64,000 nucleotides of DNA from a virus (IMGVR_UViG_3300035698_035366:232120-296119), one strand, 5' to 3'; counted from the stretch's first letter, positions 52,337 to 61,610 are shown. Notes: a model not told the origin generated them from the sequence alone. Translations and numbers: made by a program.

Positions 52337-53314
52337 ATGTCCAATTACAAATATATTGTTTATTTCGCTGGTCCCATAACAGGCCTCTCTTACGGTTCTG
52401 CTACAGACTGGAGAGATTATGCTAAGTCCAAATTAGACGCAAGTATTGTTGGAATGAGTCCATTGCGTGGTAAGTCATATCTAAGTCAAATTGAAAATAT
52501 TCAAAACACACATGAAGATATCGCATTAAGTTGCGCAAAGGGAATTACCGCCCGGGACTTCAATGATTGCAAACGCGCCGATATGGTAATTGCTAATTTT
52601 GTTGAATCCAACATTCAAGATGAATTCGCAAAACAACATGGTTATGCCGGCATGGCAGATCTACTCGATGAAGCATTCATTCTTAATAATACCCTTCCCA
52701 ATACGCTCAACGAAGAAAAGTTACGCAATCTTCCATACGGTATTGTTTATATCAATGCTGATATTTGGGGAAAGTTGAGACAAAAAGCGGCAGATATTTT
52801 ACGGGTAAACACAATGGCTTGGGCCCGTCTCCGCCTTCCATTTAAAGATGATATAGCAATCGATCAAGTGACACTTGTTAACACATGGGTTGAAAACTTT
52901 ATTATATGCATTGAAGAAAAAGTTAAAATGGATAAACTAATGTCGATTTCTGGTCACGGTTTTAAGACAGATGACTTTGATACCAGTAGAGAACTATGGA
53001 TTAGACATGATTCATGGTGTTCATACGCGACACGAGTTTTGTCAAATTGGAGCGAATTTTGCAAGTTATATTCGTTAGAATCATATTTTTCTATCGCCAA
53101 GAAACAGGCATTAAACAATGATAAACAGGGATTAGTGGAATTTTTCAATGGTCTGTTTGAATTACTGTTGATTAACATGGCATTATGGAAAGTTAGAGAA
53201 AATTGGTGTCCAAAGCCTTCACCGCAGGATTATTCAATTTCAAGCTTCCACGATGACATGGCTGCAGAAGTAGCCAAACGATTTCTTAATGAACGAGATA
53301 AAGATGATTATTAA
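52337..53314 (+). CDS. Deoxyribosyltransferase-like N-domain fused to unknown C-domain
   Basis: 325 residues. The first ~90 (YIVYFAGPITGLSYGSATDW, VGMSPLRGKS, CKRADMVIANFVES) match the nucleoside deoxyribosyltransferase glycine loop and second strand, but the E-x-G helix that should follow is absent. Instead a ~230-residue helical domain (ADILRVNTMAWARLRLPFKD; IRHDSWCSYATRVLSNWSEF) continues. It looks like a domain swap of the enzyme type encoded at 47236. Confidence 0.65.
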   Translation: MSNYKYIVYFAGPITGLSYGSATDWRDYAKSKLDASIVGMSPLRGKSYLSQIENIQNTHEDIALSCAKGITARDFNDCKRADMVIANFVESNIQDEFAKQHGYAGMADLLDEAFILNNTLPNTLNEEKLRNLPYGIVYINADIWGKLRQKAADILRVNTMAWARLRLPFKDDIAIDQVTLVNTWVENFIICIEEKVKMDKLMSISGHGFKTDDFDTSRELWIRHDSWCSYATRVLSNWSEFCKLYSLESYFSIAKKQALNNDKQGLVEFFNGLFELLLINMALWKVRENWCPKPSPQDYSISSFHDDMAAEVAKRFLNERDKDDY

Positions 53315-53316
53315 GC

Positions 53317-53344
53317 TTGACATTTAATTTAGATATGTTATCAT
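53317..53344 (+). promoter_or_regulatory. Sigma70-type promoter
   Basis: TTGACA (53317-53322), 16-bp spacer ending TGT, TATCAT (53339-53344). Confidence 0.7.
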
Positions 53345-53378
53345 TAGTTATTGAAATTATAGCAAATGGAATGAGAAT

Positions 53379-53633
53379 ATGTCTCTACTGAAGCGCAAAT
53401 TGGTTATAAAGGCCTGCAGAGTATGGGCTAAGACTGATAATCGAACATTCAGATTACAAATGCGCCCCATTGCCGAAATGGCGCGAGGATTTGTTATCGT
53501 TGAATCAATCAACACCCTCGAATTTGGCATTCCCGGAGATGAGCTACTTCGAGAAGAAATTGATAATATTCTGAAGAATAACGCCCTTGACATTCGGAAT
53601 GGAACGTTGACGATTGATATTATCAAAGGCTAA
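53379..53633 (+). CDS. Small unknown protein
   Basis: 84 residues (MSLLKRKLVIKACRVWAKTD start). Basic N-terminus, acidic middle. No family recognised. Confidence 0.6.
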   Translation: MSLLKRKLVIKACRVWAKTDNRTFRLQMRPIAEMARGFVIVESINTLEFGIPGDELLREEIDNILKNNALDIRNGTLTIDIIKG

Positions 53634-53674
53634 ACCACCAGCAAATAATGTAATTATTGATAGAAAGAATTATT

Positions 53675-54046
53675 ATGAACCCCTCCGCAGAATGGCTACA
53701 AGGTCGGAATTATCTCGCAACTTTTTACGGTGAGCGATTCGCTGATGCCTCGATAGCTTCTGCAAAAGTACAGATGCTGAAAAATAACGCAAACTTTAAG
53801 CGCATGGATGACCTCCGATGGAAATCGGTTCATTTCAAAAGCGGGATGATCGGTCGCCTGGTTGCTAAGATCGCGTATTATTTCCTCAATGTGTGTTATC
53901 CATATCGTTTGTACGAAGAAGAACAAATCGCCCTCGCTGAGCGCATGATCCGAATCGGTGAGGCCATTGTTTTTGTTACCCCTCCCAATAGTTCTTGCAT
54001 GTTTCCAAGCAACTGGTATCAAGCTAAACACCGTTCCAAAGGTTGA
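53675..54046 (+). CDS. Unknown protein
   Basis: 123 residues from the ATG behind GAAAGAA. Helical (IGRLVAKIAYYFLNVCYPYR). Its TGA stop is part of the next promoter's TTGACA. Confidence 0.6.
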   Translation: MNPSAEWLQGRNYLATFYGERFADASIASAKVQMLKNNANFKRMDDLRWKSVHFKSGMIGRLVAKIAYYFLNVCYPYRLYEEEQIALAERMIRIGEAIVFVTPPNSSCMFPSNWYQAKHRSKG

Positions 54047-54070
54047 CAAGCTTCAAACCTATGCTATAAT
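54043..54070 (+). promoter_or_regulatory. Sigma70-type promoter overlapping a stop codon
   Basis: TTGACA (54043-54048), 16-bp spacer ending TGC, TATAAT (54065-54070). The upstream TGA (54044-54046) is inside the -35. Confidence 0.85.
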
Positions 54071-54107
54071 AGTGGAACAAGCAAACAACTTACATGGAGA
54101 TCGAAAA

Positions 54108-54404
54108 ATGGTAAAGCATGATTTTAAGGTTGGTGATGGTGTGTCCTACAGCGCAGGAAGCGATCGTTATCCCGGTACCGTGATTCGAGTTACGAATACT
54201 CGGATTTTTGTTCAGGACGACAAATATGAATGCACAAGCCCCGCAAGCGCATACGGCGCAGATGATGCCGTTTTCAAATTCACGCCCAACACTGAAGGCG
54301 GCGTCCGGATGTACAGCGTGAAGAATAACGGTCGAATTAGCGGCAAGGGTGGTTATGGCGGCATTGGCCATGGTCGGCGCTATTACCAGGATCCAAGTTT
54401 TTAA
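54108..54404 (+). CDS. Small protein with SH3-like beta barrel
   Basis: 98 residues. FKVGDGVSYSAGSDRYPGTV and RVTNTRIFVQDDKYEC suggest a small SH3-type barrel; the tail is glycine-rich (GRISGKGGYGGIGHGRRYY). Own promoter. Function unknown. Confidence 0.6.
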   Translation: MVKHDFKVGDGVSYSAGSDRYPGTVIRVTNTRIFVQDDKYECTSPASAYGADDAVFKFTPNTEGGVRMYSVKNNGRISGKGGYGGIGHGRRYYQDPSF

Positions 54405-54557
54405 GGTAGGAACAATCTCCTTTCAAACGGCGATTAGTAACGTCAGTTAAAAAGATTTCTTGACAGTGGCATGTTCCTACCGAGGGTGTGAGTGGCCCAA
54501 AGAAATCATTTACTAAACACAGAACCCGGACAATCCGGGTTTTGTTGTGAATAGTGG

Positions 54558-54586
54558 TTGACACCCAGACAAGTGTGTTATATTAT
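54558..54586 (+). promoter_or_regulatory. Sigma70-type promoter
   Basis: TTGACA (54558-54563), 17-bp spacer, TATTAT (54581-54586). Confidence 0.65.
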
Positions 54587-54613
54587 ATTGTTGAATAATA
54601 ATTGGAGCATGTA

Positions 54614-55144
54614 ATGAAGATTAATGTTATCAAAAAAGAAATACATCGCCTAAACGGAATTATGTCTTTAGCGAAATTGATCGAACGGCCGCAAGAACGT
54701 ATTCAATATTCAGGAAAAACTAATCGGTTATTGAATGTTACGGATACCGATAATATCCTGGGAGACGCTGTACAAAAATTTGCAATCTTTTTTGTTAACG
54801 ATGTGGGGATACGATTCCAAACAGTCTTATCAAAAAATAGGTTTATTCGAAACGACGTAGTTCTTGCTTCGGTTCGAAAAGCTGATATACCAGTTTATCA
54901 AAAACTAGCCCAGATCAAAATTGACCCAAATACCGTTATCGAAGGAAAACTCTATATTTCACCAGAGCTTGTTCGATTTAACGATTTTGAATTAAACATG
55001 AGTTCATTCCAAAAAGCTACGAAGTCGAGATACGCACCATACGATGTCGCCGGAGCCTTCCAGAACTCTTATGGATGGTCTTGGAATATTGTTATGGTTC
55101 CCGCAATTAAAGAGTGGCTTGAAAAGAATAACATTGAACTTTAG
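54614..55144 (+). CDS. Unknown protein
   Basis: 176 residues from the ATG 8 bases after GGAG. Begins MKINVIKKEIHRLNGIMSLA and ends PAIKEWLEKNNIEL, a helix like that of the 24909 family. No other match. Confidence 0.6.
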   Translation: MKINVIKKEIHRLNGIMSLAKLIERPQERIQYSGKTNRLLNVTDTDNILGDAVQKFAIFFVNDVGIRFQTVLSKNRFIRNDVVLASVRKADIPVYQKLAQIKIDPNTVIEGKLYISPELVRFNDFELNMSSFQKATKSRYAPYDVAGAFQNSYGWSWNIVMVPAIKEWLEKNNIEL

Positions 55145-55147
55145 GGG

Positions 55148-55175
55148 TTGACATCAACATTTATTATGTTATACT
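55148..55175 (+). promoter_or_regulatory. Promoter of the RIIA-like gene
   Basis: TTGACA (55148-55153), 16-bp spacer ending TGT, TATACT (55170-55175). Confidence 0.8.
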
Positions 55176-55203
55176 TTACAAAATTATAACTATGGAGATC
55201 TAG

Positions 55204-57576
55204 ATGCGCCTGAGCAATAATATTGAAAACGTAGAGACCACTGGTGTTAGTGACCAGGTAAATTTCTCAATTACCGCTAGTGCGAAAGCCTTCCAGATTC
55301 TTTCGGATGGACTTTATTCTGATAAGATTCGAGCAATTATTCGTGAGCTGGCATGCAATGCACATGATGCTCATGTTGCCGCTGGATGCCCAGATCGCAA
55401 ATTCGATGTACAGTTCCCAACGGCGATGGAACCTGAATTCGTTATTCGGGATTACGGAATTGGGTTGAGTTATGATGACGTAATGCATCTGTACACCACA
55501 TATTTTGACAGCACAAAAACCCAGTCAAATGATTTCACCGGCGCACTTGGTCTTGGCTCAAAGAGTCCATTCAGTTACACCAAATCCTTTACCGTCATCA
55601 GCTATCATGGTGGTAAGAAGATGACGTTTACGTCGTTTATTGGTGAGAATGGCACGCCGCAATGTGCTCATATGTTCACCGAGCCAAGCACGGAAGAAGT
55701 TGGTCTTGAAGTCCGCTTCGGTGTTAATGATAGCGACTTTTATCAATTCGAAAATCGAGCCCAGCGCGTTTTCCGCTTTTTCAATAATGTTCCGAATATT
55801 ACTGGGATAGAATTTATCCAAGAGGAACAGACCATTATCGCCAGCGGTGAAGGCTGGCGGATTATCCGAAATGGTCGGCACCATAATGGTCGTGTTTTTG
55901 TTGTTCAAGGAAATGTTGGTTATCCCGTTAACGCAGATAGTATCAAGTTTGCAGACAATGAAACACCAATCCACAAGTTCCTGTCTCTTTCCAATGCCAC
56001 TGTTGAAATTGATTTCCCAATCGGTGAGCTCCAGTTTGCTGCTAGTCGCGAAGAACTTGGGTATGATGACGGGACACAGAAAAATCTCAAGGATCGTACC
56101 CGTGAAATTATGGCGGAAATCGCTGCAATGGTTAGCGATGATATTAAGGACGCCAAGACGCTTTGGGAAGCCCATATCAAACTTCATGATATTACTGAAA
56201 ATTATGGTCAATCATTGCTTGACTCATTGTCGGATGACTTTGCTCCAACCTGGCAAGGTCGACCGGTTCATAAAGAGAAATTAATGGTTGACTTGGATGA
56301 ATTTTCAGTAAGCCGTGGATATACTAAGTGGGGTGGCGGGAAATTCGACGAAGATGAAAACACTTTGGACTTGATGGTTAGCAAGTTTATCGAACCGTCA
56401 GAAGGTATTAATTGGAAAAAGATCAACGATGATCGTACATATGGTCGCGGCGCATATACAACACACATTTTTGACCGAACAGGATCCAAAATTACCATCC
56501 GTCCGGCATCACGTGTAACAATCATCGTTGATGATGTTCGCAAGCGCGGCATTTACAGCCGTATCAATAATGCGCTGCAAGATGCTCAATGGCGGAAGGC
56601 GAATAATGTACAGAGGCAAACCCTTGCGCTGTTTGAATTCTCAAACGACAATGATCAAGAAGCACTTCTAAACGAACTTGGAAATCCACCGGTTATCAAG
56701 GTTAGTGAACTACCTGCAAAGGTTGTTGGAAATAGCCGCGGCGATCATAATATCTTTCAATGCTCGTTCAAAGGACATAATGTTCGTGACCGTTGGACCC
56801 CAGAAACAGAGATTGGTCTAGAAGATGGTGGCATTTATGTGGAATTAAAGGCATTTATTCCGTATAAAGCAAATAGGGACAAATGGGACAATTCATTGTT
56901 TCGTAATATTATTAATGACGCAGTAGCATTGGGACTTCTCAAAGATGTATCTGATGTTAAGGGTTTCCGTGTTGCCCAGGTTAAAGAATACGAATTGGAT
57001 AAAAACCCAGATTGGATTGAATTTGGTGATTTCATGCGGGCTGAGATTTTGAAGAAATTGAAATGGACGCGCCTAGGTAAAAAGACGGTCCAGTCTTCTT
57101 CGAATCGGTTCGGCAATCGAGAGTATAAAATTGATAGCTTAAATGCAAAAAACAAGAATTGGGATCTTCTTGATAAGGAAACTGATCTCTGGAAGTTTAT
57201 TGAAAAAATACGCGATGTTAACCGAGACGAAATTAAACTTCGAGTACCAAAGTCTTTTGAAAAATATAACAAAGCCAATAATAACCGTTATAACGTAACA
57301 TGGGATATCAAGCTTGTTGAGATGGCTCGCATTATGCATATTAATATTCACGACGAGTTTGTTCTTGAACAGGATAATTTGAGCAAACAATACGATGAAA
57401 TTGCAACCAAATATCCAATGGTTTGTGCAATTGAACTAGATAGCTATGAACATAAACGAGCCGATCTATCCAACCCCAAACCCGTGATATCACAAGAGCC
57501 TGGCAACTATCGAACAGACATCAATGATGTTATGGCATGGCAATTGTGGGATGCAGTTGTTAATATCAAAGATTGA
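55204..57576 (+). CDS. rIIA: RIIA-like GHKL ATPase
   Basis: 790 residues. The N-terminal GHKL ATP-binding module is clear: N-box RELACNAHDAH (~residue 48), G1 box RDYGIGLSYDD (~82), G2 box TGALGLGSKSPF (~107), followed by a transducer-like region and a long C-terminal domain. It matches T4 RIIA in order and length. RIIA with RIIB protects infected cells against lambda Rex-type exclusion and related host defences; the partner is at 59570. Own promoter at 55148. Confidence 0.9.
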   Translation: MRLSNNIENVETTGVSDQVNFSITASAKAFQILSDGLYSDKIRAIIRELACNAHDAHVAAGCPDRKFDVQFPTAMEPEFVIRDYGIGLSYDDVMHLYTTYFDSTKTQSNDFTGALGLGSKSPFSYTKSFTVISYHGGKKMTFTSFIGENGTPQCAHMFTEPSTEEVGLEVRFGVNDSDFYQFENRAQRVFRFFNNVPNITGIEFIQEEQTIIASGEGWRIIRNGRHHNGRVFVVQGNVGYPVNADSIKFADNETPIHKFLSLSNATVEIDFPIGELQFAASREELGYDDGTQKNLKDRTREIMAEIAAMVSDDIKDAKTLWEAHIKLHDITENYGQSLLDSLSDDFAPTWQGRPVHKEKLMVDLDEFSVSRGYTKWGGGKFDEDENTLDLMVSKFIEPSEGINWKKINDDRTYGRGAYTTHIFDRTGSKITIRPASRVTIIVDDVRKRGIYSRINNALQDAQWRKANNVQRQTLALFEFSNDNDQEALLNELGNPPVIKVSELPAKVVGNSRGDHNIFQCSFKGHNVRDRWTPETEIGLEDGGIYVELKAFIPYKANRDKWDNSLFRNIINDAVALGLLKDVSDVKGFRVAQVKEYELDKNPDWIEFGDFMRAEILKKLKWTRLGKKTVQSSSNRFGNREYKIDSLNAKNKNWDLLDKETDLWKFIEKIRDVNRDEIKLRVPKSFEKYNKANNNRYNVTWDIKLVEMARIMHINIHDEFVLEQDNLSKQYDEIATKYPMVCAIELDSYEHKRADLSNPKPVISQEPGNYRTDINDVMAWQLWDAVVNIKD

Positions 57577-57600
57577 CAGTCCTGAATAACGTGTTATAAT
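57573..57600 (+). promoter_or_regulatory. Sigma70-type promoter overlapping the rIIA stop
   Basis: TTGACA (57573-57578), 16-bp spacer ending TGT, TATAAT (57595-57600). The rIIA TGA (57574-57576) is inside the -35. The next ATG at 57606 is very close, so the mRNA may be nearly leaderless. Confidence 0.8.
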
Positions 57601-57605
57601 ACATT

Positions 57606-58094
57606 ATGACTGAAACTTGGTATAAATCTTCGGGAACGATTGTTTATGATCCCCCGCGTCCGAAGCTTCGAAAGCGACCGGACCATTGGGTTGTAATCAA
57701 TGCTGATTATGAAATCGCCCGTTATTTCCGCTATTGGGTGGATAAGGAAGTCTTGAACCCTCTTGGTTTTGAGAAGGGTGGTCTCGCTGAGCCCAGCTGG
57801 GGAGCCCATATTAGTATCATTCGCGGCCTTAACGATATACGCAATTGTCCGTTTGATTGGAAGACTATCTGGAAGCGTTATCACGGACAGAAAGTTGAGT
57901 TTGAATATAGCAATAAGGTCCGTTATACTGGCGATACTACTGGGCACGATCGTCCGGGAGATTATTGGTTCGTTGAGGTTCGTTGCCCGTTAGCGGAACA
58001 GATACGCGACGAATTCAAGTTGATCCGTGATTGGTCGCTACATCTTACGATTGGTCGGACTTGGCCTGATCGCGTTGTAAAGCTCAAGAAGTAG
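57606..58094 (+). CDS. 2H phosphoesterase
   Basis: 162 residues. Two H-x-S/T motifs at the expected distance, H68-I-S70 (WGAHISII) and H146-L-T148 (SLHLTIGR), define the 2H phosphoesterase superfamily (LigT, 2',5' RNA ligase-like, cyclic phosphodiesterases). Known phage members include Acb1, which cleaves cyclic nucleotide alarms of CBASS, and RNA-end processing enzymes. Either defence evasion or processing of 2',3'-cyclic ends of the odd tRNAs is possible. Only ~5 bases separate the -10 from the ATG. Confidence 0.8.
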   Translation: MTETWYKSSGTIVYDPPRPKLRKRPDHWVVINADYEIARYFRYWVDKEVLNPLGFEKGGLAEPSWGAHISIIRGLNDIRNCPFDWKTIWKRYHGQKVEFEYSNKVRYTGDTTGHDRPGDYWFVEVRCPLAEQIRDEFKLIRDWSLHLTIGRTWPDRVVKLKK

Positions 58095-58797
58095 TATCGA
58101 GGTGCTTCCAGGTTCGTCCAGCAATGATGTCCTGGATAGTGCCTTGAGCTACGCCATATTCCTTACACCAAGCATTTAATATTTTACCACGGTGACCTAT
58201 CGGAGTTGTTTTATATGTTTGAGCAGAAGCCTTAATAATGCGGACAGCTTGCTCTGTCATCTTGGCAAGATAGCAATTTTCACCTTGGACTTTCTTTCTA
58301 CCTTCATAATATTTGGCAGTTTGTTTTTTGCCATACATTGGATTGCCAGATCCTTTTCTTTGATCACTTATTTCTTTCTTTCTTTCTTTGGAAAATTTAC
58401 AACCTTGTCTATTTTGCAAAGCGTTACCTTTCATTCGTTTCCGGAATTCGTCGCGTCTTTTTTCAGCCCCGTCAAGAAGCCAAGGATTAGGAGGATTGAC
58501 TCCTAAGGCAATATTCATCAAACAACCTTGAGGTTCGATTTCACGCCTTCCAAAGAATAATATCAATTCTTCCTCTATCCTGATCGCCTCATTTTCTTCT
58601 AATCCTGTATGGACTAATCGAATTATTGGTTGCTGCCCAGAGCGGAGTATCTTTTGGAGTTTTCGATATTTACGTTCGTTAATAGTTGTATCAACAGTTT
58701 CGTTTAGATGAGCCTGCCAGCGTTTATTACATCCTTTTCCGATGTAGAATGGTTTAAGATCTGTCGGATCTATATAGACATATACATAATATTTCAT
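58084..58797 (-). CDS. GIY-YIG homing endonuclease
   Basis: 237 residues. GIY-YIG domain YYVYVYIDPTDLKPFYIGKG with a following R and a conserved E (RIEEELILFFG), then NUMOD3-type repeats (SGNPMYGKKQT) and a C-terminal helix-turn-helix (EYGVAQGTIQDIIAGRTW) for DNA recognition. AAGGAG 5 bases upstream of the start. Overlaps the convergent 2H gene by 11 bases. Confidence 0.92.
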   Translation of the reverse strand: MKYYVYVYIDPTDLKPFYIGKGCNKRWQAHLNETVDTTINERKYRKLQKILRSGQQPIIRLVHTGLEENEAIRIEEELILFFGRREIEPQGCLMNIALGVNPPNPWLLDGAEKRRDEFRKRMKGNALQNRQGCKFSKERKKEISDQRKGSGNPMYGKKQTAKYYEGRKKVQGENCYLAKMTEQAVRIIKASAQTYKTTPIGHRGKILNAWCKEYGVAQGTIQDIIAGRTWKHLDTTS

Positions 58798-58828
58798 ATT
58801 GATTCTCCTTGGTTTTTCGTGTTATAAA

Positions 58829-58898
58829 TAACCAAGTAACGGGACAACCCGCCTCCTTGGTGGGCCTTGATTGCTCAAACAATCAATTACCGTTACTA
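58829..58898 (-). promoter_or_regulatory. Conserved structured leader of the GIY-YIG gene
   Basis: Minus strand: AGTAACGG, TAATT, hairpin TTGATTGTTTGAGCAATCAA, CCCACCAAGGAGG, CGGGTTGTCCCG, TTACT, CTTGG. AGTAACGG pairs with CCGTTACT, and CCAAG with CTTGG. Same layout as the leader at 46856. Confidence 0.5.
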
Positions 58899-59037
58899 TT
58901 TAGCAGTTTTTTTGACAGGATCGATCCTTTTCTTTCGAAGTAATGGATCGCGCTCAGCCTTTAACTCTTCGAGCTCTTTCATATCACGCTTCTTCTTGTG
59001 GTGGGCTATCTCTTTGTATCTCATACTCATATTTAGC

Positions 59038-59065
59038 TTGACAATCGCGTAGAATGTGTTATTAT
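59038..59065 (+). promoter_or_regulatory. Sigma70-type promoter
   Basis: TTGACA (59038-59043), 16-bp spacer ending TGT, TATTAT (59060-59065). Confidence 0.75.
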
Positions 59066-59100
59066 GCTATAATTGGATATAGTGAAAACGGGATAATTTG

Positions 59101-59469
59101 ATGAAAAAATTACTTTTAGCCGTTGTAATATTGGTAATGGCTGTGAATGTTTCTAAAGCTTCGGAATTAACGAATGAAGAAATAATTAAAATGAATGAAT
59201 ATTGCGCCACTGTTAGAAATAGCAAATATGAAATACTGCTAAAAATGTATGAAAAGAACAAGTTGAAACTGTCGAAGGGGAAGTGGAAAAACCCAAAACT
59301 ACAACAAATGCTTCTAGATCAAAATAACCAATTTATAGATAAACACCGCGCGCAAAATCGAAACACGAAAGATATTGATTGGTGGGCCTATATGAATCGA
59401 CGTTCTAAAGCGAGTAATTGGAAAAAAGACACCATGAAGTGTTATTATTTTTATCTTAAAATACAATAG
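59101..59469 (+). CDS. Secreted basic protein
   Basis: 122 residues from the ATG. Signal peptide MKKLLLAVVILVMAVNVSKA, then a basic, helical mature part (LKMYEKNKLKLSKGKWKNPK) with two cysteines. Probably periplasmic. Function unknown. Confidence 0.65.
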   Translation: MKKLLLAVVILVMAVNVSKASELTNEEIIKMNEYCATVRNSKYEILLKMYEKNKLKLSKGKWKNPKLQQMLLDQNNQFIDKHRAQNRNTKDIDWWAYMNRRSKASNWKKDTMKCYYFYLKIQ

Positions 59470-59501
59470 AGGACCGAAAGGTTAAGATTCGAAAATAAAT
59501 G

Positions 59502-59530
59502 TTGACAATAGCGTTTCAACGTGTTACCAT
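59502..59530 (+). promoter_or_regulatory. Promoter of the RIIB-like gene
   Basis: TTGACA (59502-59507), 17-bp spacer ending TGT, TACCAT (59525-59530). Confidence 0.65.
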
Positions 59531-59569
59531 TTATGTTAACTGTACTAAACTTTGATGGAGTAGAAACCA

Positions 59570-61201
59570 ATGAGCAAGCTTGATGCTGCAATCGCTGGTA
59601 GCGATTATATCACCGTGACAATCGATGGTGTGACACATTCACTCACCGAATCACACCCAAATTACGAAAAAGCTCGAGAAGCTCTAAAGATTCGGGATGC
59701 TGATCTGCTCTCGACCCTCGTTGATATTCCAAAATCCATTAATACGTTCAGTGGTGGTAAGGTCACCGTTGAAGGTGGTGTGATTATGTTTTCGGGGAAA
59801 GCCATTCATAACAGCCTAACACGGCGTATGATTGAGATGATGAAGGAAGGTTTTGACATCACATCTCTTGCCAATTTCTTGAAAAACATCCAGGGCAATC
59901 CAAGCTTCCGGGCAGTGAATGAACTTTATACGTTTTTGGAAGAGAACAAGCTTCCAATTACGGATGACGGGCATTTCCTAGCTTACAAGCGTGTTCGATC
60001 CAACTTCACAGATATCTTTACTGGAACATTTGATAATAGCCCAGGTAAGACGTGCGCGATGCCTCGTAACCAGGTCAACGAAGATAAGGACCAAACTTGC
60101 TCGGAAGGTCTACACTTCTGCTCAATCGAATACCTACCGCACTTTGGTTCGTATGGCGGAAATGACAACATCGTCATCGTTAAGATTAACCCAAGGGACG
60201 TTGTTTCGATTCCTTCCGATTACAACAATGCCAAGGGTCGAACTTGTCGCTATGTGGTAGTTGACCAATGGATGGGTTGGGAAGAGTTCGTCAAGGAACA
60301 GAAGGACTTCTTCGACAAGAGCGTAGTTAATGATTATACACCACCGTCCACCAAGGGCTCTGATGGTGAGACGCTAATGGACTTTGATCAAGCCGCTGAT
60401 CTCATTTGTGGTCATACACAGAACCCAGCTTCGTCTCTCCGTAAGCGTATCAATCGCGGAACCATTCGTACGGTAAATGGTCAGGTTGTTGTTGACGGCT
60501 TTTATACGCCACCAGTAACCATTGACGAAACACCTTCTAAGGTCGATATGACCGATGACGAAAAGAAGGATACTCGCGCCTGGAAGAATGGTTGGACTGC
60601 TGGCCGCGATGCAGCCTTAAATGATGTTTATTCACCAACGAGTGGTGTTGAAGCCCACCTAACAGACGAGCAGCGGCAAAATCCAGGACTTTACACAGAA
60701 GGATTTAGGGCCGGCTATGAAGGTATACAACCCATTGAGGTCATTGACGATGTCATTGATGCAAAGACCGGTGAAGTTAATTCCATTGAATGGCATCGGG
60801 GATTTTCCGAGGGAATTGTTATGGCTGATAAAGACATTGTCGATAATGATGTTTACGGTGATGGGTATGATGATATTGCTGGAGAACCTGGTGATAGAAA
60901 CGCTGGTTTTATTGTTGGTTATGATGAAGCATATGAGGCTTGGGTCAAGAGCGGAAAGGGTCGTCGAGCAGGCGCATCAAACAGTGAAGATTCAAAGCAT
61001 ACCGACCGTTCTTGGATCCAAGGAATCACTGACGGTATGAGTTCAGGAAAGATGGATAAAGTGTCTGGAAAAACGAAAGATGGTTGGCATAGGCCACCTG
61101 ATAATGTTTCACGCACGGATTATTACACTGAAGCATATACTCTTGCATATGAGCGAGTGTGGGACAATAGTGGGTGGAACTGGTTTGACGGCGACCGGTA
61201 A
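59570..61201 (+). CDS. rIIB: RIIB-like protein
   Basis: 543 residues, longer than T4 RIIB (~312). The first ~220 match RIIB: GGVIMFSGKAIHNSLTRRMI, FLKNIQGNPSFRAVNELYTF, GHFLAYKRV, TCSEGLHFCSIEYL. An HTH-like segment (ADLICGHTQNPASSLRKRIN) follows, then three repeat-like units with G-x-x-A/E-G (WKNGWTAGRDAALNDV; YTEGFRAGYEG; WHRGFSEGIVMAD). Partner of the RIIA-like protein at 55204. Confidence 0.85.
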   Translation: MSKLDAAIAGSDYITVTIDGVTHSLTESHPNYEKAREALKIRDADLLSTLVDIPKSINTFSGGKVTVEGGVIMFSGKAIHNSLTRRMIEMMKEGFDITSLANFLKNIQGNPSFRAVNELYTFLEENKLPITDDGHFLAYKRVRSNFTDIFTGTFDNSPGKTCAMPRNQVNEDKDQTCSEGLHFCSIEYLPHFGSYGGNDNIVIVKINPRDVVSIPSDYNNAKGRTCRYVVVDQWMGWEEFVKEQKDFFDKSVVNDYTPPSTKGSDGETLMDFDQAADLICGHTQNPASSLRKRINRGTIRTVNGQVVVDGFYTPPVTIDETPSKVDMTDDEKKDTRAWKNGWTAGRDAALNDVYSPTSGVEAHLTDEQRQNPGLYTEGFRAGYEGIQPIEVIDDVIDAKTGEVNSIEWHRGFSEGIVMADKDIVDNDVYGDGYDDIAGEPGDRNAGFIVGYDEAYEAWVKSGKGRRAGASNSEDSKHTDRSWIQGITDGMSSGKMDKVSGKTKDGWHRPPDNVSRTDYYTEAYTLAYERVWDNSGWNWFDGDR

Positions 61202-61245
61202 TCACAAATGGAAATATAATGCACGTTTAGGACCCGGCGGGTCTA

Positions 61246-61276
61246 GGGGGCTCGGGGAAACTCGAGCCTCTTTTTT
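61246..61276 (+). terminator. Rho-independent terminator of rIIB
   Basis: GGCTCG (61249-61254)/CGAGCC (61263-61268), followed by T6. Confidence 0.85.
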
Positions 61277-61610
61277 ATGACAAATTAGCCTGATCTAATT
61301 CTTCCTTAACCTTGAAAACAATTTCAAGTTCATTTTGTGTACCAGGACGAACAAGATATTCATCAGATAGACCAGTTTTTTCTAAATGACTTAGTTGCTT
61401 AGTCGAATAACCATATACATTATCCTTAATTGTGACTATAGCTTCACGGTCATTATCTTCATCATAAATAACTCCAAAACCATCGGTCTCAATTGGTAAC
61501 CCGATTCTATCAAATGCGTAATGGATTAATTTCTGGATGTTTTCCTCACGAGTCATTAGAGCATCATCATCCTCTTCATTTTCCCGAACTATATCAACAA
61601 ATTTTTTCAT
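61275..61610 (-). CDS. Unknown acidic protein
   Basis: 111 residues on the minus strand (MKKFVDIVRENEEDDDALMT start). Ends inside the rIIB terminator. No family recognised. Confidence 0.6.
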   Translation of the reverse strand: MKKFVDIVRENEEDDDALMTREENIQKLIHYAFDRIGLPIETDGFGVIYDEDNDREAIVTIKDNVYGYSTKQLSHLEKTGLSDEYLVRPGTQNELEIVFKVKEELDQANLS

